A stretch of DNA of 64,000 nt from Xenorhabdus sp. BG5 (GCF_015163665.1 NZ_JADEUG010000015.1:27278-91277), one strand, 5' to 3'. Positions 44,944 through 53,755 are shown, numbered from the stretch's first letter. The notes: generated from the letters alone by a model not told the origin. Numbers and translations: made by a program.

Positions 44944-46119
44944 ATGGCATTGAGCGACACTAAACTTCGTGGCATCCACAACAAGCCCTACAAAGGCAAG
45001 CCTGAATTAACCGATGGTGACGGCTTGAGTGTCAGGATCACCCCAAACGGAACCGTAACATTTCAGCACAGATATCGTTGGAATGGCAAACCCATTCGCC
45101 TGACTGTTGGTCGTTATCCTGAGATGACACTTAAGGATGCAAGAATAGCAGTAGGTGAAATGCGCTCATTGTACACAAAAGGACTTGATCCAAAAACGTA
45201 TTTTTCTCGTTCAGAGGGTGAGGCAACCTTAAAAGACTGTCTTGACTACTGGTGGGATAAGTACGCCTCAACATTAAAGCCTAATACTCAAATACTTTAT
45301 AAGTCTGTCGTGTACAACACAATGTACACACAGTTTTCGTGTACACCAATTGCTAGCATACCTGTATCATCGTGGGTTAAGTTTTTCGATAAGCAAGAAA
45401 AGGAAAATCCTAAAAAGGCCAGAGTGCTTCTAACTCAGATTCGATCAGTTGTTAACTGGTGTATAGGGAGGCAGTTTATCCCATCATGCGAGGTGATGAA
45501 ACTCAGCGTGAAGAACATCGGTAAGAAACCAGACACAGGCAGTAGAGTTTTGACTTACACGGAATTGGCTAAGGTTTGGTTGGCATTGGAAAATAACAAA
45601 ATAGTTTCCTCTAATAAGGTATTACATCAGCTACTTTTGTTGTGGGGATCTCGCCTTTCTGAGCTGCGGCTTGCCACTGCCAGTGAATTTAATATGGATG
45701 ACCTGATCTGGACAACTCCAGTCGCTCATTCAAAGATGGGTAATGTAATAAGACGGCCTATATTTGATCAAGTTACGCCTTATATAGAACGACTCTTAAG
45801 CATGGGTAATAATATTTTGTTTCCTGGACAGGAATTGGATAAAGCTATAGATAGATCGTCAGCAAACCTCTATATGAACAAATTAAGGAAGTCTATCGAT
45901 ATACCTGAATGGCGTACACATGATTTTAGACGCTCATTAGTGACTAATTTATCAAGTGAAGGGATTCCGCCCCATGTCACCGAAAAGATGCTGGGGCATG
46001 AATTAGGTGGGGTTATGGCTGTATACAATAAGCACGATTGGATTGATGAACAAAAAGAAGCGTATGAATTATATGCAGATAAAATATTATGGCACGTCAA
46101 ACAACTGACTTCCGGTTGA
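44944..46119 (+). CDS. int: Prophage tyrosine-recombinase integrase
   Basis: The 391-residue integrase has a DUF4102-type N-terminus (LSDTKLRGIHNKPYKGKPEL, DGDGLSVRITPNGTVTF) and catalytic landmarks LLLWGSRLSELRL, THDFRRSLVTNL, LGHELGGVMAVY. It is related to the island integrase in the same window. Two copies of TTGTGTACAGRTT (44894-44906 and 44926-44938 approximately) lie just before the start and may be arm-type or operator sites. It faces the end of the leftward early operon. Confidence 0.93.
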   Translation: MALSDTKLRGIHNKPYKGKPELTDGDGLSVRITPNGTVTFQHRYRWNGKPIRLTVGRYPEMTLKDARIAVGEMRSLYTKGLDPKTYFSRSEGEATLKDCLDYWWDKYASTLKPNTQILYKSVVYNTMYTQFSCTPIASIPVSSWVKFFDKQEKENPKKARVLLTQIRSVVNWCIGRQFIPSCEVMKLSVKNIGKKPDTGSRVLTYTELAKVWLALENNKIVSSNKVLHQLLLLWGSRLSELRLATASEFNMDDLIWTTPVAHSKMGNVIRRPIFDQVTPYIERLLSMGNNILFPGQELDKAIDRSSANLYMNKLRKSIDIPEWRTHDFRRSLVTNLSSEGIPPHVTEKMLGHELGGVMAVYNKHDWIDEQKEAYELYADKILWHVKQLTSG

Positions 46120-46285
46120 CTCCGCCTTCATCGATCCATTGACGCACAGCCGAACGTCTATATCTTGCTGGATGACTTAAAACAGGCTCAGGGAATCCAT
46201 ATTTTTTTCTGAGTCTATATACTGCGGTTCTTTTCTTTCCTAACATACCGAAAACATCATTTTCTGAGATTAAATCTTTATCCAT
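46097..46285 (-). CDS. AlpA/excisionase-like DNA-binding protein
   Basis: The 62-residue protein has a MerR-like winged helix, ISENDVFGMLGKKRTAVYRL followed by KYGFPEPVLSHPARYRRSAV and RQWIDEGG, typical of AlpA regulators and excisionases. It overlaps the convergent integrase gene by 23 bases at the 3' end. As last gene of the leftward operon it is the probable excisionase. Confidence 0.8.
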   Translation of the reverse strand: MDKDLISENDVFGMLGKKRTAVYRLRKKYGFPEPVLSHPARYRRSAVRQWIDEGGVNRKSVV

Positions 46286-46288
46286 CTT

Positions 46289-46489
46289 TCATTCCTTCTG
46301 AATCAACCGCACATAGTGCACCAGCACTGATTTAGCGCTGAATTTCATGTGGTTGAGTGGTTTAAATTGGGGTACGTATTTATCGAGGATTGCGGTAACT
46401 GCGGTATCATCGTATTTGGGTAGATGTTTGAGTTCGGACAGGCATTCCCTCGCTACTGTCCTCCTGGCGTTCTCGAACTCGTTAGTCAT
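46289..46489 (-). CDS. Hypothetical phage protein (66 aa)
   Basis: A small helical, basic protein (FENARRTVARECLSELKHLP, KYVPQFKPLNHMKFSAKSVL). No family recognised. Its ATG overlaps the stop of the 38-aa gene upstream, and it ends 3 bases before the AlpA-like gene, so it is part of the coupled leftward operon. Confidence 0.65.
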   Translation of the reverse strand: MTNEFENARRTVARECLSELKHLPKYDDTAVTAILDKYVPQFKPLNHMKFSAKSVLVHYVRLIQKE

Positions 46490-46602
46490 ATTAGTTGTAC
46501 ATCTCCCTGAATTAATTTTGGATAGTCAGATTCAGGATATTGGAATTCGGTATTGAGATATTCTTTAACTTCTTTTTTACTCATGATGTAAATTGCTTTC
46601 AT
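46486..46602 (-). CDS. Small phage protein (38 aa)
   Basis: ATG at 46602 with AAGGA seven bases upstream encodes MKAIYIMSKKEVKEYLNTEF and 18 more residues. It overlaps the methyltransferase stop and the next start (ATGA), the compact coupling seen throughout the operon, which supports it as a real gene. No family recognised. Confidence 0.6.
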   Translation of the reverse strand: MKAIYIMSKKEVKEYLNTEFQYPESDYPKLIQGDVQLI

Positions 46603-47135
46603 GCTATTTTCCTTATTTCGTTATTGCCGACATTAATTAAATAATCTCGCTCAATAGTTGTTATTATTCTGCGTGATCTAGTAAATGGCCTCCAAATCAA
46701 TAACAATGAACCCTTGTTATTTCCATTCACTGTCTTTTGTGTTTCTGCGTTAATAAATGAAATCCTGCCACCCGTTATTAACCTGACCTCATCCACTGTT
46801 TCCATTGCCAATTTAAACCAGCCCACAGATGTATCAGAGGGGACTAATATCACAATAGGCTGTAATTGTTTCCGGCATTCGATAGCGGCTTTCTCAATCC
46901 ACGGCGAGATTTTGGAATAGGGCGGATTACAGAATATAGCTCCGTGACTCACCCAGTCACATTCCAGTGCATTATCTCGTTCCGTGAGATAATGTGCACA
47001 CAGGGTATTCTGAGTATCGGCGGCTGCATCTAAATAAAACCCGAATTCTAAATCGAGTGCCAGAAATAATGGTAGTGGAGTTTGCCATAAATCTTTTAAT
47101 TCGGGCGGGGTATTACTACCTCCAAAATCACTCAT
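46599..47135 (-). CDS. Phage DNA N6-adenine methyltransferase
   Basis: The 178-residue enzyme has the phage Dam-type layout: LKDLWQTPLPLFLALDLEFG near the start, the SAM-associated FYLDAAADTQN, and the catalytic NPPY motif in AIFCNPPYSKI. It would methylate adenine in phage or host DNA, perhaps against restriction. Length fits the phage family, shorter than host Dam. Confidence 0.9.
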   Translation of the reverse strand: MSDFGGSNTPPELKDLWQTPLPLFLALDLEFGFYLDAAADTQNTLCAHYLTERDNALECDWVSHGAIFCNPPYSKISPWIEKAAIECRKQLQPIVILVPSDTSVGWFKLAMETVDEVRLITGGRISFINAETQKTVNGNNKGSLLLIWRPFTRSRRIITTIERDYLINVGNNEIRKIA

Positions 47136-47334
47136 TGTTTACATTCCTCATTTTCCGCCTATCCCGCTCATAATCCTCCCCACATTCCCGACTACAGAAT
47201 GCACCGCGTATTGCTGGTTCTGCCTCACACCATCGACACATGCCGTTGATACTGGTTAATGCTGGTGGTCGGTTCCGTAGAGCATGAGATATATTCAGCT
47301 CATTTAATTCATTCGCTGCGTCGATAATATCCAT
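47128..47334 (-). CDS. Small zinc-finger phage protein
   Basis: The 68-residue protein has a four-cysteine motif, MCRWCEAEPA and AFCSRECGEDY, followed by a basic tail, like small TraR/DksA- or FYVE-unrelated zinc ribbons common in phage early regions. It overlaps the methyltransferase start by 8 bases. Function unknown. Confidence 0.7.
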   Translation of the reverse strand: MDIIDAANELNELNISHALRNRPPALTSINGMCRWCEAEPAIRGAFCSRECGEDYERDRRKMRNVNNE

Positions 47335-47346
47335 GTTTATTTCTCG

Positions 47347-47682
47347 TTATTTATTTGGGTGACGGTAGAGGGGGAATAAATCATCATACAGACCCGGCGA
47401 TAATTCGTAAGCATTACGCCATCGTTCAGCTAAACATGAATCTTTCGTAAATTCAGCGTAACCTACATCATTTGCAAATAACCCCCACGCCACAGGCTCC
47501 ATATTTTCATATTCAGCGAGTTTCTTGTGTAGGTTTTCTATTTCCTTACAAATCTGCACTATATTTTCTGCATTAATTAAATAGTGACCAAAAAATATGG
47601 TTGGGTATTTTCCTATTAACTCATGTTCATTCTCTAATGATGAGTATAATTTTTTCGCCAACTCAATCACATCATTGCTCAT
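47347..47682 (-). CDS. Hypothetical phage protein (111 aa)
   Basis: An acidic helical start is followed by a coiled-coil-like segment (ENIVQICKEIENLHKKLAEY) and then EPVAWGLFANDVGYAEF and YDLFPLYRHP-like residues, the PVAW...LYR layout frequent in short phage proteins. No function known. Start overlaps the preceding gene. Confidence 0.65.
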   Translation of the reverse strand: MSNDVIELAKKLYSSLENEHELIGKYPTIFFGHYLINAENIVQICKEIENLHKKLAEYENMEPVAWGLFANDVGYAEFTKDSCLAERWRNAYELSPGLYDDLFPLYRHPNK

Positions 47683-47839
47683 TATTATCCGCTCCCAGCC
47701 AATTTAAAAATTTCTGCATGTCACGTGCATCTATTACACGCTGCCCGCTATCCAATGTATGGACTGTCACCTGAATATTGTCGATATTAATAGTTCCTGT
47801 ATTTATAACGGTGGGGAGTTGCTCATCTGAATTGTTCAC
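47672..47839 (-). CDS. Small phage protein (55 aa, GTG start)
   Basis: GTG at 47839 with AGGAGG six bases upstream opens a 55-codon frame (NNSDEQLPTVINTGTINIDN, then QVTVHTLDSGQRVIDARDMQ). Its start overlaps the preceding stop (GTGA) and its end overlaps the next start. The strong binding site and tight fit support it. Confidence 0.65.
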   Translation of the reverse strand: MNNSDEQLPTVINTGTINIDNIQVTVHTLDSGQRVIDARDMQKFLNWLGADNNEQ

Positions 47840-48261
47840 CTAAACCTCCTACATATATTCGCTGCTCGCTCGCACATATCAGTATCAAACCAGCCGAAAT
47901 GACATTGGCTGGGACTAATTTCTAGCTGTTTTGCTAACCAATGATAGGCCTCCGTGCGCGTCAATCTCCCTGATCTCCATATTTGCTCGAAATACCGTTT
48001 GCAACTATTCCGTGCCGCACGGACTTCTTTATTTGCCAATGTACCCAGTGGAATATCCGTAAATGGGTGCATCCCCACATAGGCTCGGCATGTAGTGCAT
48101 ATATACAACCACGGCCAGTTTCCGTAACTCTGGCCATATACATCTTCGTGACTGACTATTGTCACAGTTCCATTGCAGTAACGACATTCGGTAGGTGCAG
48201 GTAATGAATCTTTGACTTTCCTGATTGCTCGGATGCTTGGATTCCATGGTGTTTTTTCCAC
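47836..48261 (-). CDS. Zinc-finger phage protein (DUF3268-like)
   Basis: The 141-residue protein has CRYCNGTVTIVSHEDVYGQ and YICTTCRAYVGMHPFTDIPL, then LANKEVRAARNSCKRYFEQI and AYHWLAKQLEI, as in DUF3268 phage proteins. I chose the GTG at 48261 (GGGAGG six bases upstream) over an ATG at 48360 that lies inside the preceding gene. Confidence 0.8.
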   Translation of the reverse strand: MEKTPWNPSIRAIRKVKDSLPAPTECRYCNGTVTIVSHEDVYGQSYGNWPWLYICTTCRAYVGMHPFTDIPLGTLANKEVRAARNSCKRYFEQIWRSGRLTRTEAYHWLAKQLEISPSQCHFGWFDTDMCERAANICRRFR

Positions 48262-48304
48262 AATAATCCTCCCGCCGCATAGCAGCGTAGTGATAGGGTT
48301 GGGG

Positions 48305-49156
48305 TTAAAATAGGTCGAGCTGAAATATTTCGCAGGATTCAGAGCAGGAACCGGTATCAAATCGTTTAGCCGCTACCATTTCACGATAGAGGTTTTGATA
48401 ATCCGCATTTGAATACATCCGGGCTATTCCGTCTAATGATAGATTCCCGCGATACATAATTTCACGCGGTGTTTTTCTATGATTATCTCGGACATGTTTC
48501 CCTGTAATGCAGGCCTGTTCGAATACCATTTTCATTCCCGGTTCATCCTGACAGGCCAGCCCAACTTTTTTGGAGCTCTTTTTAATGCAAAACACGCAAT
48601 TACCTAAATGCTCCGGTATTGATAAATCAAATGGCTGTGATTTCCACCAATCTAAAATATCGGTTTTGTCAAAGTCTGAAATATCCGCCAAATAACTCAC
48701 TGAATCTTTGCGGGTTAATCTCCGTGGCTCGTCTGCTCGAATGCCAATCCATGTGTGGTAATTATCGCGCCCGAAATGGTCATTGCAGTAATCCCGAAAT
48801 GGCCTCAGTTTCAGTCGGTCAGTGCAGAACGCCCCTCCGATATATGGCGTTCCGTATTTTTTCACCATATCCGTGAATGGTGTTAATACCGGCATTCGAG
48901 TTTGAATATCGCTCGGTTCCCAGACGATATAACCATTCGACGCGCCCAACTGGGGGTTAATATCGGCCTGTAAGACAATTAACGGGATATCCCAGAATTT
49001 CACAACTTCCCTGATAAATCTGTAGGTTAATGGGTGCTCCGCCCCGGTATCCATAAACACATAGCGGACATCCTCACCCTGCTGGCGGCGCTGCTCCATC
49101 AAATAGACGAGGTATGCAGATGTCCTGCCGCCAGAGAATGAGACGACATTTATCAT
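48305..49156 (-). CDS. PAPS reductase-like phage protein
   Basis: The 283-residue protein has the PP-loop ATP-pyrophosphatase motif SFSGGRTSAYL, VFMDTGAEHPLTYRFI, GGAFCTDRLKLRPF and cysteines CVFCIKKSS near the C-terminus, as in the phosphoadenosine phosphosulfate reductase-like proteins found in many phages. The reaction is unknown; a role in DNA modification, by analogy with DndC, is only a possibility. Confidence 0.88.
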   Translation of the reverse strand: MINVVSFSGGRTSAYLVYLMEQRRQQGEDVRYVFMDTGAEHPLTYRFIREVVKFWDIPLIVLQADINPQLGASNGYIVWEPSDIQTRMPVLTPFTDMVKKYGTPYIGGAFCTDRLKLRPFRDYCNDHFGRDNYHTWIGIRADEPRRLTRKDSVSYLADISDFDKTDILDWWKSQPFDLSIPEHLGNCVFCIKKSSKKVGLACQDEPGMKMVFEQACITGKHVRDNHRKTPREIMYRGNLSLDGIARMYSNADYQNLYREMVAAKRFDTGSCSESCEIFQLDLF

Positions 49157-49174
49157 TGTTATATCCTAGGTGGG

Positions 49175-49369
49175 TTACAGGGTTCTATCTGGATTGCCGA
49201 GCACGGTCACTCGGTGTTGGAAGTCGGTAGGTTTTTGTTTGCCTTCCTCGCGTCTCTCTTTTGCGTCGAGTTTATGGCATTCAACGCACATTTTGTTTTT
49301 CACATATCGTAGAGTGTGTCCCAACTGGCACGGGTTGCCAGAATAATATTTACTCGGTTCCGCGGTCAT
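49175..49369 (-). CDS. Small phage protein with CxxC-type motif (64 aa)
   Basis: Residues YYSGNPCQLGHTLRYVKNKM and CVECHKLDAKERR form a single zinc-knuckle-like unit resembling the start of many phage HNH proteins, but no HNH core follows. It overlaps the upstream gene by 20 bases. Function unknown. Confidence 0.6.
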   Translation of the reverse strand: MTAEPSKYYSGNPCQLGHTLRYVKNKMCVECHKLDAKERREEGKQKPTDFQHRVTVLGNPDRTL

Positions 49370-49946
49370 GGGCTGGCGTCTCCAATTCTGATTTTCTGAT
49401 GTTATAGACTTCGGTCATTTTTTCTTTATGCTCAGGATAGTTAGCTAACGCTTTTTCAGCCCACTGATAGGCAGTTTTTAACTCAGCAGGATTCATTTCA
49501 TTGGCTTGAGCAGTAAACCGAGTCAATATCTCTTGCGGATCTTTTGGTTTTACATGAGTAACTTCCAGTTTTTTAACCCGATGTTCGGCGCGTTTTCCTC
49601 TAGATACCGATAACATCATAGAAAAATCCGCCTCAACATCACTCATGGCATAGACCTTGATACCGCCAACTGCAACACCGCCATATTTAACAGTGGGATC
49701 ACCAATCAACGTTAATGATTTACCCACCCATGAATGACCATCTGTACCCCAGCCGCCAATCAAAACCCGGCGCATGGATTTAGACGGTTTATAAGGCCGG
49801 CCGTCATAACCCACCAAATCAATAAAAACGGGTTGCTCTTTTGTGCCTGCCCGAACAGATTTGATAACAGCAGTGATACTGGTTTTTTGGACATCATCAA
49901 AGTTCAGTTGGTCTGATTTTGGAATAATGGTATTTGATAAATTCAT
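49350..49946 (-). CDS. Hypothetical phage recombination-module protein
   Basis: The 198-residue protein has a beta-rich first part ([40 protein letters not shown]) and a helical second part ([20 protein letters not shown]). It could be a single-stranded DNA-binding or annealing partner, because it directly follows and overlaps a RecE-type nuclease gene, where lambdoid phages encode the annealing protein. This is inference from position. Confidence 0.6.
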   Translation of the reverse strand: MNLSNTIIPKSDQLNFDDVQKTSITAVIKSVRAGTKEQPVFIDLVGYDGRPYKPSKSMRRVLIGGWGTDGHSWVGKSLTLIGDPTVKYGGVAVGGIKVYAMSDVEADFSMMLSVSRGKRAEHRVKKLEVTHVKPKDPQEILTRFTAQANEMNPAELKTAYQWAEKALANYPEHKEKMTEVYNIRKSELETPAHDRGTE

Positions 49947-50764
49947 AGATATACCTCATCAACATATTCTTCATCGAATAGATAGGCGGGAACGTTAATT
50001 TCACTGGATGGCAGTACTATCCCCTCGGTTCGCAGTGATTCGTCTTCCATGCAGGCTTTTAGCTTGTACAGAGACTCAAACATAACTTTGTAACCCAGCT
50101 CCAGCGAATCCTCACCGATGTAGTACATGCAGTTGCTGTAGGGGGGATTGTTTTGTAACGCGAAGAAGCAGAACTGGTTGAGTTCTCTGCCCGTGACCAG
50201 TTTCAGGACATATAGGTAAAATGCGGCTTGTACGTGATAATGTAACTTGCCGAATTGCTGACTGAATTTGCGCTCAGTGGCATCACGACAGCTTTTTATA
50301 TCCAATGGATAAGGGGCGCTTTCTGATAATCTGTCGAACCGACACTTCAAGTTAAGCTCAGTTTCCGGGCAGGTGGCAAACATAGAAACCTCTGAGTGCC
50401 CCCGGTCATTCAGATAATCCATGAAATCGCCATTCATTCGGGCGGATTTAACCATCTGTGTGACGGTCTCAACTTCACCATTGACCAGGATCTTTTCAGC
50501 CTCAGCATGTTGCAAAAGTGCCTTATATTCCGCTGATGCTCTGGTTTTAATGTCAGGTTTTAGAATGAAGTCCCTTTCAAATTTATCCGGCTCAAGCAGG
50601 GCGGCATGAATTGCCGTTCCAAGATGTGATGATTTATTTCCTTTGAATGGGTTGAAGTATAAATTAGCTGGGCTAAGGCTAATAGCCTTGACACTGGTTG
50701 AGCCTATCGCTTCATCCTTGTGATAGCCCTCATTGGAAATGTCATAATAGATACCGGGTTTCAT
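49943..50764 (-). CDS. RecE/exodeoxyribonuclease VIII-like nuclease
   Basis: The 273-residue protein begins [20 protein letters not shown], has [21 protein letters not shown] residues and the PD-(D/E)XK core in [13 protein letters not shown] and [11 protein letters not shown]. This matches the nuclease domain of RecE and other DUF3799 phage exonucleases. It would resect double-stranded ends for phage recombination together with the overlapping downstream gene. Confidence 0.85.
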   Translation of the reverse strand: MKPGIYYDISNEGYHKDEAIGSTSVKAISLSPANLYFNPFKGNKSSHLGTAIHAALLEPDKFERDFILKPDIKTRASAEYKALLQHAEAEKILVNGEVETVTQMVKSARMNGDFMDYLNDRGHSEVSMFATCPETELNLKCRFDRLSESAPYPLDIKSCRDATERKFSQQFGKLHYHVQAAFYLYVLKLVTGRELNQFCFFALQNNPPYSNCMYYIGEDSLELGYKVMFESLYKLKACMEDESLRTEGIVLPSSEINVPAYLFDEEYVDEVYL

Positions 50765-51036
50765 GCTGCCTCCCGTCTTTTTATCTCCAATAAACTTAGG
50801 TCGTACAAACAGTCATTGAGCTTATCAAGCGCATCACTGTTCTTATCAAGCAGAACGCCGAAAAGCTCAATCATTTTGGGGGATAAAACACCTTCGGGAT
50901 CTTCTGGCAGGCTGCTATATAAGCCATAAACCTTGTCCCCTCGCTCTTCTTCCAGCATCTCCTGATATGCCGCTTCCTCTCTGTCCCGTTCGTATTTTGC
51001 ATCCTGAGCTGCATAGGGGTTGTAGTCGAATCTCAT
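50761..51036 (-). CDS. Hypothetical phage protein (91 aa)
   Basis: Acidic protein with a charged N-terminal part ([20 protein letters not shown]) and helical C-terminus ([20 protein letters not shown]). No family recognised. It overlaps both neighbours by 4 bases in the leftward operon, just upstream of the RecE-like gene. Confidence 0.65.
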   Translation of the reverse strand: MRFDYNPYAAQDAKYERDREEAAYQEMLEEERGDKVYGLYSSLPEDPEGVLSPKMIELFGVLLDKNSDALDKLNDCLYDLSLLEIKRREAA

Positions 51037-51308
51037 GCGGCCTCCCGATGTAATTGTTGAGCCAGTTCCATTGCGATTTTGCGACCCATCCCTGATTTAA
51101 TAATCGCCTCAACTAAACTCGCCTCATCACAGTTATTCACGAGGTAAGTAATTATTTCGCTAGGATCTGGATTGGAGCGTTTAGCGAACTCTGAGAATGT
51201 CATGTCAATTTGCAGGTCTGCGGGGTCTGTGAATATTACCTGCGTGCGTCCATGCAATGTCCTACTGGTTGTTTCGGCGTAGGTATAACTGAGCGTGATT
51301 GGATACAT
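51033..51308 (-). CDS. Hypothetical phage protein (91 aa)
   Basis: The ATG at 51308 has GGAGG six bases upstream and is preferred to a much earlier in-frame start. The protein begins YPITLSYTYAETTSRTLHGR and ends in helices (LVEAIIKSGMGRKIAMELAQ). No family recognised. Confidence 0.65.
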   Translation of the reverse strand: MYPITLSYTYAETTSRTLHGRTQVIFTDPADLQIDMTFSEFAKRSNPDPSEIITYLVNNCDEASLVEAIIKSGMGRKIAMELAQQLHREAA

Positions 51309-51438
51309 GATTACCTCCGTTAAACCGGAATAAATACGAATGATGAGATGATGAGTAGTGCAATTCGGCGCTTCCATGCGCACCGGTTCCTGACTGCCTG
51401 TGGTTTTGCGGGTACGACTGCGCACCCGTCCAACATGT

Positions 51439-51454
51439 TGTTACGCATGTAACA
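51439..51454. promoter_or_regulatory. Palindromic operator-like site
   Basis: TGTTACGCATGTAACA is a perfect 6-4-6 palindrome in the 190-base gap upstream of the 51308 gene. It could bind a regulator of the distal part of the leftward operon. Confidence 0.35.
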
Positions 51455-51497
51455 GTCCCTCGTTAGTGAAAACGATTAATTATTTTCGGATATTGGA

Positions 51498-51899
51498 TTA
51501 TTTAGAGGTCAGCGCTATCAGCGCTTTGGCGTGGAGTTCGGCGGATTCGCGGTCGAGGTGAATTAGTCCGCGTTGCAGCCAGATGGTATCCTGTTCATCG
51601 CCATCCCAACATATAGCGTCTGCGTAATTTCCGCAAATGTCTGGAATATAATACATTGTCAGTTCTTCCAACGGCTCTCTCACTGGCTCAGGAACATCAT
51701 ATTCCCCGATTTTGATAGTGCGGGGTTTCAGGCGGTACATCAAATGAGGATCAAAAGTGATACATCGTTCGCAATCTATCCAGATGACATTATCGACACA
51801 GTCAAATGCGCCATATTGAAAATGTCGCCACGGTTCATTATCTGTTTGCGCTATTTCTGCATATTTCATCATTAAATCAGCGTGAATGTGTTTAGGCAT
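51498..51899 (-). CDS. Hypothetical phage protein (133 aa)
   Basis: Contains WRHFQYGAFDCVDNVIWIDC and YYIPDICGNYADAICWDGDE and a final helix rich in Glu and Ala (DRESAELHAKALIALTS). It looks like a phage early protein of unknown role. It overlaps the preceding gene by 8 bases. Confidence 0.65.
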   Translation of the reverse strand: MPKHIHADLMMKYAEIAQTDNEPWRHFQYGAFDCVDNVIWIDCERCITFDPHLMYRLKPRTIKIGEYDVPEPVREPLEELTMYYIPDICGNYADAICWDGDEQDTIWLQRGLIHLDRESAELHAKALIALTSK

Positions 51900-52110
51900 T
51901 GTTATTCCCCCGTTCTTTCATCATTCCATCGGCCATTTTGTACGCGTCTTTTGCCAGTGAAATTGACCATCCTTCATCAATAATAGGTAATAAATTAGTA
52001 TTAATAATTAACGCAGCCAATGCCTTAGCCGCAAAATAATCACGTAATGTCATATCCAGTTTATTTGGTGGGACTATTTCGAGTTTTTGTTTTTTCTCAC
52101 TGAGTTGCAT
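51892..52110 (-). CDS. Hypothetical phage protein (72 aa)
   Basis: A conserved-looking phage pattern is present: MTLRDYFAAKALAALI-type core and SISLAKDAYKMADGMMKERG. Proteins of this type occur in many enterobacterial prophages without known function. AAGGAG lies upstream of the ATG. Confidence 0.75.
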   Translation of the reverse strand: MQLSEKKQKLEIVPPNKLDMTLRDYFAAKALAALIINTNLLPIIDEGWSISLAKDAYKMADGMMKERGNNNA

Positions 52111-52111
52111 A

Positions 52112-52348
52112 TTATTCTCCTTTCGGTGGTTGGGGCAACTCCATCCAGTGGGTGATTTCTGATTTAGATAACCGCATACCTCCGCTGGGTTCTACATACC
52201 ACGTATCAATCAGGTCATCACTATCGATACTTCTAGTAACACCACAGAATGTTACTATTGAGTAGCGAGCTTCATTGAGTGAATTTCGATACAGTACTAA
52301 ATATCTACCATATGGTGGCTTGTTATCACTGAGCTTAATCCACCCCAT
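52112..52348 (-). CDS. DUF551-family phage protein
   Basis: The 78-residue protein starts MGWIKLSDNKPPYGRYLVLY and ends ITHWMELPQPPKG, the two hallmarks of DUF551 phage proteins. Function unknown. AGGAGG lies upstream, and the start overlaps the preceding gene. Confidence 0.85.
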   Translation of the reverse strand: MGWIKLSDNKPPYGRYLVLYRNSLNEARYSIVTFCGVTRSIDSDDLIDTWYVEPSGGMRLSKSEITHWMELPQPPKGE

Positions 52349-52664
52349 AAACCCTCCTGTTATTCAGGTAATAAAAAGCCCCACATTGGTGAGGCTGGTG
52401 TTTTTCTTTTACTAATTCAATTAACTCTAACTGATATTCAGTTTCATCAACTTTAACTATTGTTGGTACGTTTGCTTTGTTATTATTACTAACAATTAGT
52501 GATGCAGTATCTAATACCAGATTAGTAACATCCCGCTTACCGCCTGACATGATACTTACATTGTTAGTCCCTTTAATCTGTCTCAATTTACCCAAAAACG
52601 CTTTATTCGATAAAGTAGATACTCTAATACTCAGAGCATCTAATGTTTTGTTGCTATTAGACAT
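52335..52664 (-). CDS. Hypothetical phage protein (109 aa)
   Basis: Polar protein (ALSIRVSTLSNKAFLGKLRQ; ETEYQLELIELVKEKHQPHQ) of unknown family. The ATG at 52664 has TGAGGAT upstream. It belongs to the PL operon by orientation and overlap with DUF551. Confidence 0.6.
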   Translation of the reverse strand: MSNSNKTLDALSIRVSTLSNKAFLGKLRQIKGTNNVSIMSGGKRDVTNLVLDTASLIVSNNNKANVPTIVKVDETEYQLELIELVKEKHQPHQCGAFYYLNNRRVYGVD

Positions 52665-52720
52665 ATTATCCTCACTGTAATTAACTCACCACAGCCCACT
52701 CGGAAATGAGCTGGAGTTAG

Positions 52721-53020
52721 TTAATTGAGCAAAGTAATTGGTTTTATACTGATACTCTTTAGTTCTATTACAGCTCTGATTATTTCTGCATACGTAACAT
52801 ATTTGAATTTCTCAGGACGACCATGTTGAATATATTCATTTACAGACATCTGACGCCATTCAGGATGAGGATCATTCCCACACAGAACAAATTTAGAATC
52901 ATCAAAATCTTTTTTGAATACATCCACATTGATAGACTCTGACAGGCCACTACCGTAGTACATTGTTGCAATTATGCGAACAATAGTTGATTCTTTATGA
53001 ATAGTATGAATTACCTGCAT
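52721..53020 (-). CDS. Hypothetical phage protein (99 aa)
   Basis: I chose the ATG at 53020 (GAGGAG eight bases upstream) rather than a GTG at 53050. The protein has TIVRIIATMYYGSGLSESIN and EWRQMSVNEYIQHGRPEKFK. No family recognised. Second gene of the PL operon. Confidence 0.6.
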   Translation of the reverse strand: MQVIHTIHKESTIVRIIATMYYGSGLSESINVDVFKKDFDDSKFVLCGNDPHPEWRQMSVNEYIQHGRPEKFKYVTYAEIIRAVIELKSISIKPITLLN

Positions 53021-53046
53021 AACAATCTCCTCAGTTATTAATATTT

Positions 53047-53421
53047 TCACACCCTCGCAGTAACCCCGCCCGACTCCAATCTACGGCGGGAGTTGGTTTT
53101 GGTTGAATAAAGTGCTACGTCACTCATGCAGCAATTATCAAAACTGGGTTCTTGTTGCTCGTCGTCACCTTTGACTTGAACAATCAGATTAGCTATTACA
53201 TTCGCGCCATCGTTTTGTGGGCGGCGCTTGAGCGTTAGTACCTTGCGTGGCTCAGTCTCTAATCCGAACGCCTCATCAATAATGTTCGATAAGACCTTCT
53301 CTTCATGTTGGCGAATGTGCTCTTCTAAACGGTGACTGGTTATCAAATTGCTACGTTCCAGATGGCGACGCATTTTGGAACTCAAACGGCCACCAGTAGG
53401 CAAAATAGTGATACTTTCCAT
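53047..53421 (-). CDS. N-like early antitermination protein (candidate)
   Basis: The 124-residue protein is the first gene after PL and the nut-like site, the place of N in lambda. It carries an arginine-rich stretch (SKMRRHLERSNLITSHRLEE), then VLSNIIDEAFGLE and a C-terminal VALYSTKTNSRRRLESGG. I recall a similar order in P22 gp24 (basic start, NIIDSIFG, VALY near the end); this comparison is from memory. ATG at 53421 is chosen with GGGG upstream; the earlier in-frame start would overlap leader RNA. N binds boxB RNA and lets polymerase pass early terminators. Confidence 0.55.
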   Translation of the reverse strand: MESITILPTGGRLSSKMRRHLERSNLITSHRLEEHIRQHEEKVLSNIIDEAFGLETEPRKVLTLKRRPQNDGANVIANLIVQVKGDDEQQEPSFDNCCMSDVALYSTKTNSRRRLESGGVTARV

Positions 53422-53573
53422 TTGATTACCCCTATTAGTAAATTTTGGGGCGCAGTTAATGAACTGCGAGTCTGTTTGAAATTTGCACACCTATAATTTA
53501 GGTACGCACTTTCCAGCGACTCACTGCGTCTATCCTTAGACTCTGCTAACCACGCCCCAAAACTCACTTTGGG

Positions 53574-53610
53574 TAGGGACTCTCCACACGGGCGGAGCAT
53601 TCATTGTAGG
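53574..53610 (-). promoter_or_regulatory. nutL/putL-like antitermination site
   Basis: This 37-bp segment is the exact complement of 55859-55895. In the leftward transcript it contains the hairpin CTCCGC-CCGT-GTGGAG, and a second hairpin (CCCAAA/TTTGGG) follows directly. It lies about 100 bases after PL and before the N-like gene, as nutL does in lambda and putL in HK022. Confidence 0.7.
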
Positions 53611-53713
53611 TACTACTGGTACTGCTTAGATTTAACTTGGTATCGAATCATCCAGCTCTTCTTATGCCGCTGGCGGCTACTTCGTGGGCGTCCTGCCTGT
53701 TCGTTGATATTAA

Positions 53714-53742
53714 AATTACAAGAAAGTTTGTATTTTGTAAAC
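53714..53742 (-). promoter_or_regulatory. PL, leftward early promoter
   Basis: TTTACA (53742-53737), 17 bases, TAATTT (53719-53714) on the minus strand. It is flanked and overlapped by two operators, so the repressor would block it. Confidence 0.65.
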
Positions 53743-53755
53743 AAGAAAGTTTGTA
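53719..53755. promoter_or_regulatory. OL: two repressor operators
   Basis: ACAAGAAAGTTTGT occurs identically at 53719-53732 and 53742-53755, 23 bases apart. The same motif occurs three times at OR. Spacing of about two helical turns would allow cooperative binding. Confidence 0.75.

Noticed and set aside
53410..53600. 72-codon leftward frame upstream of the N-like gene
   Set aside because: It covers the nut-like site and leader; no start signal and no conserved pattern.
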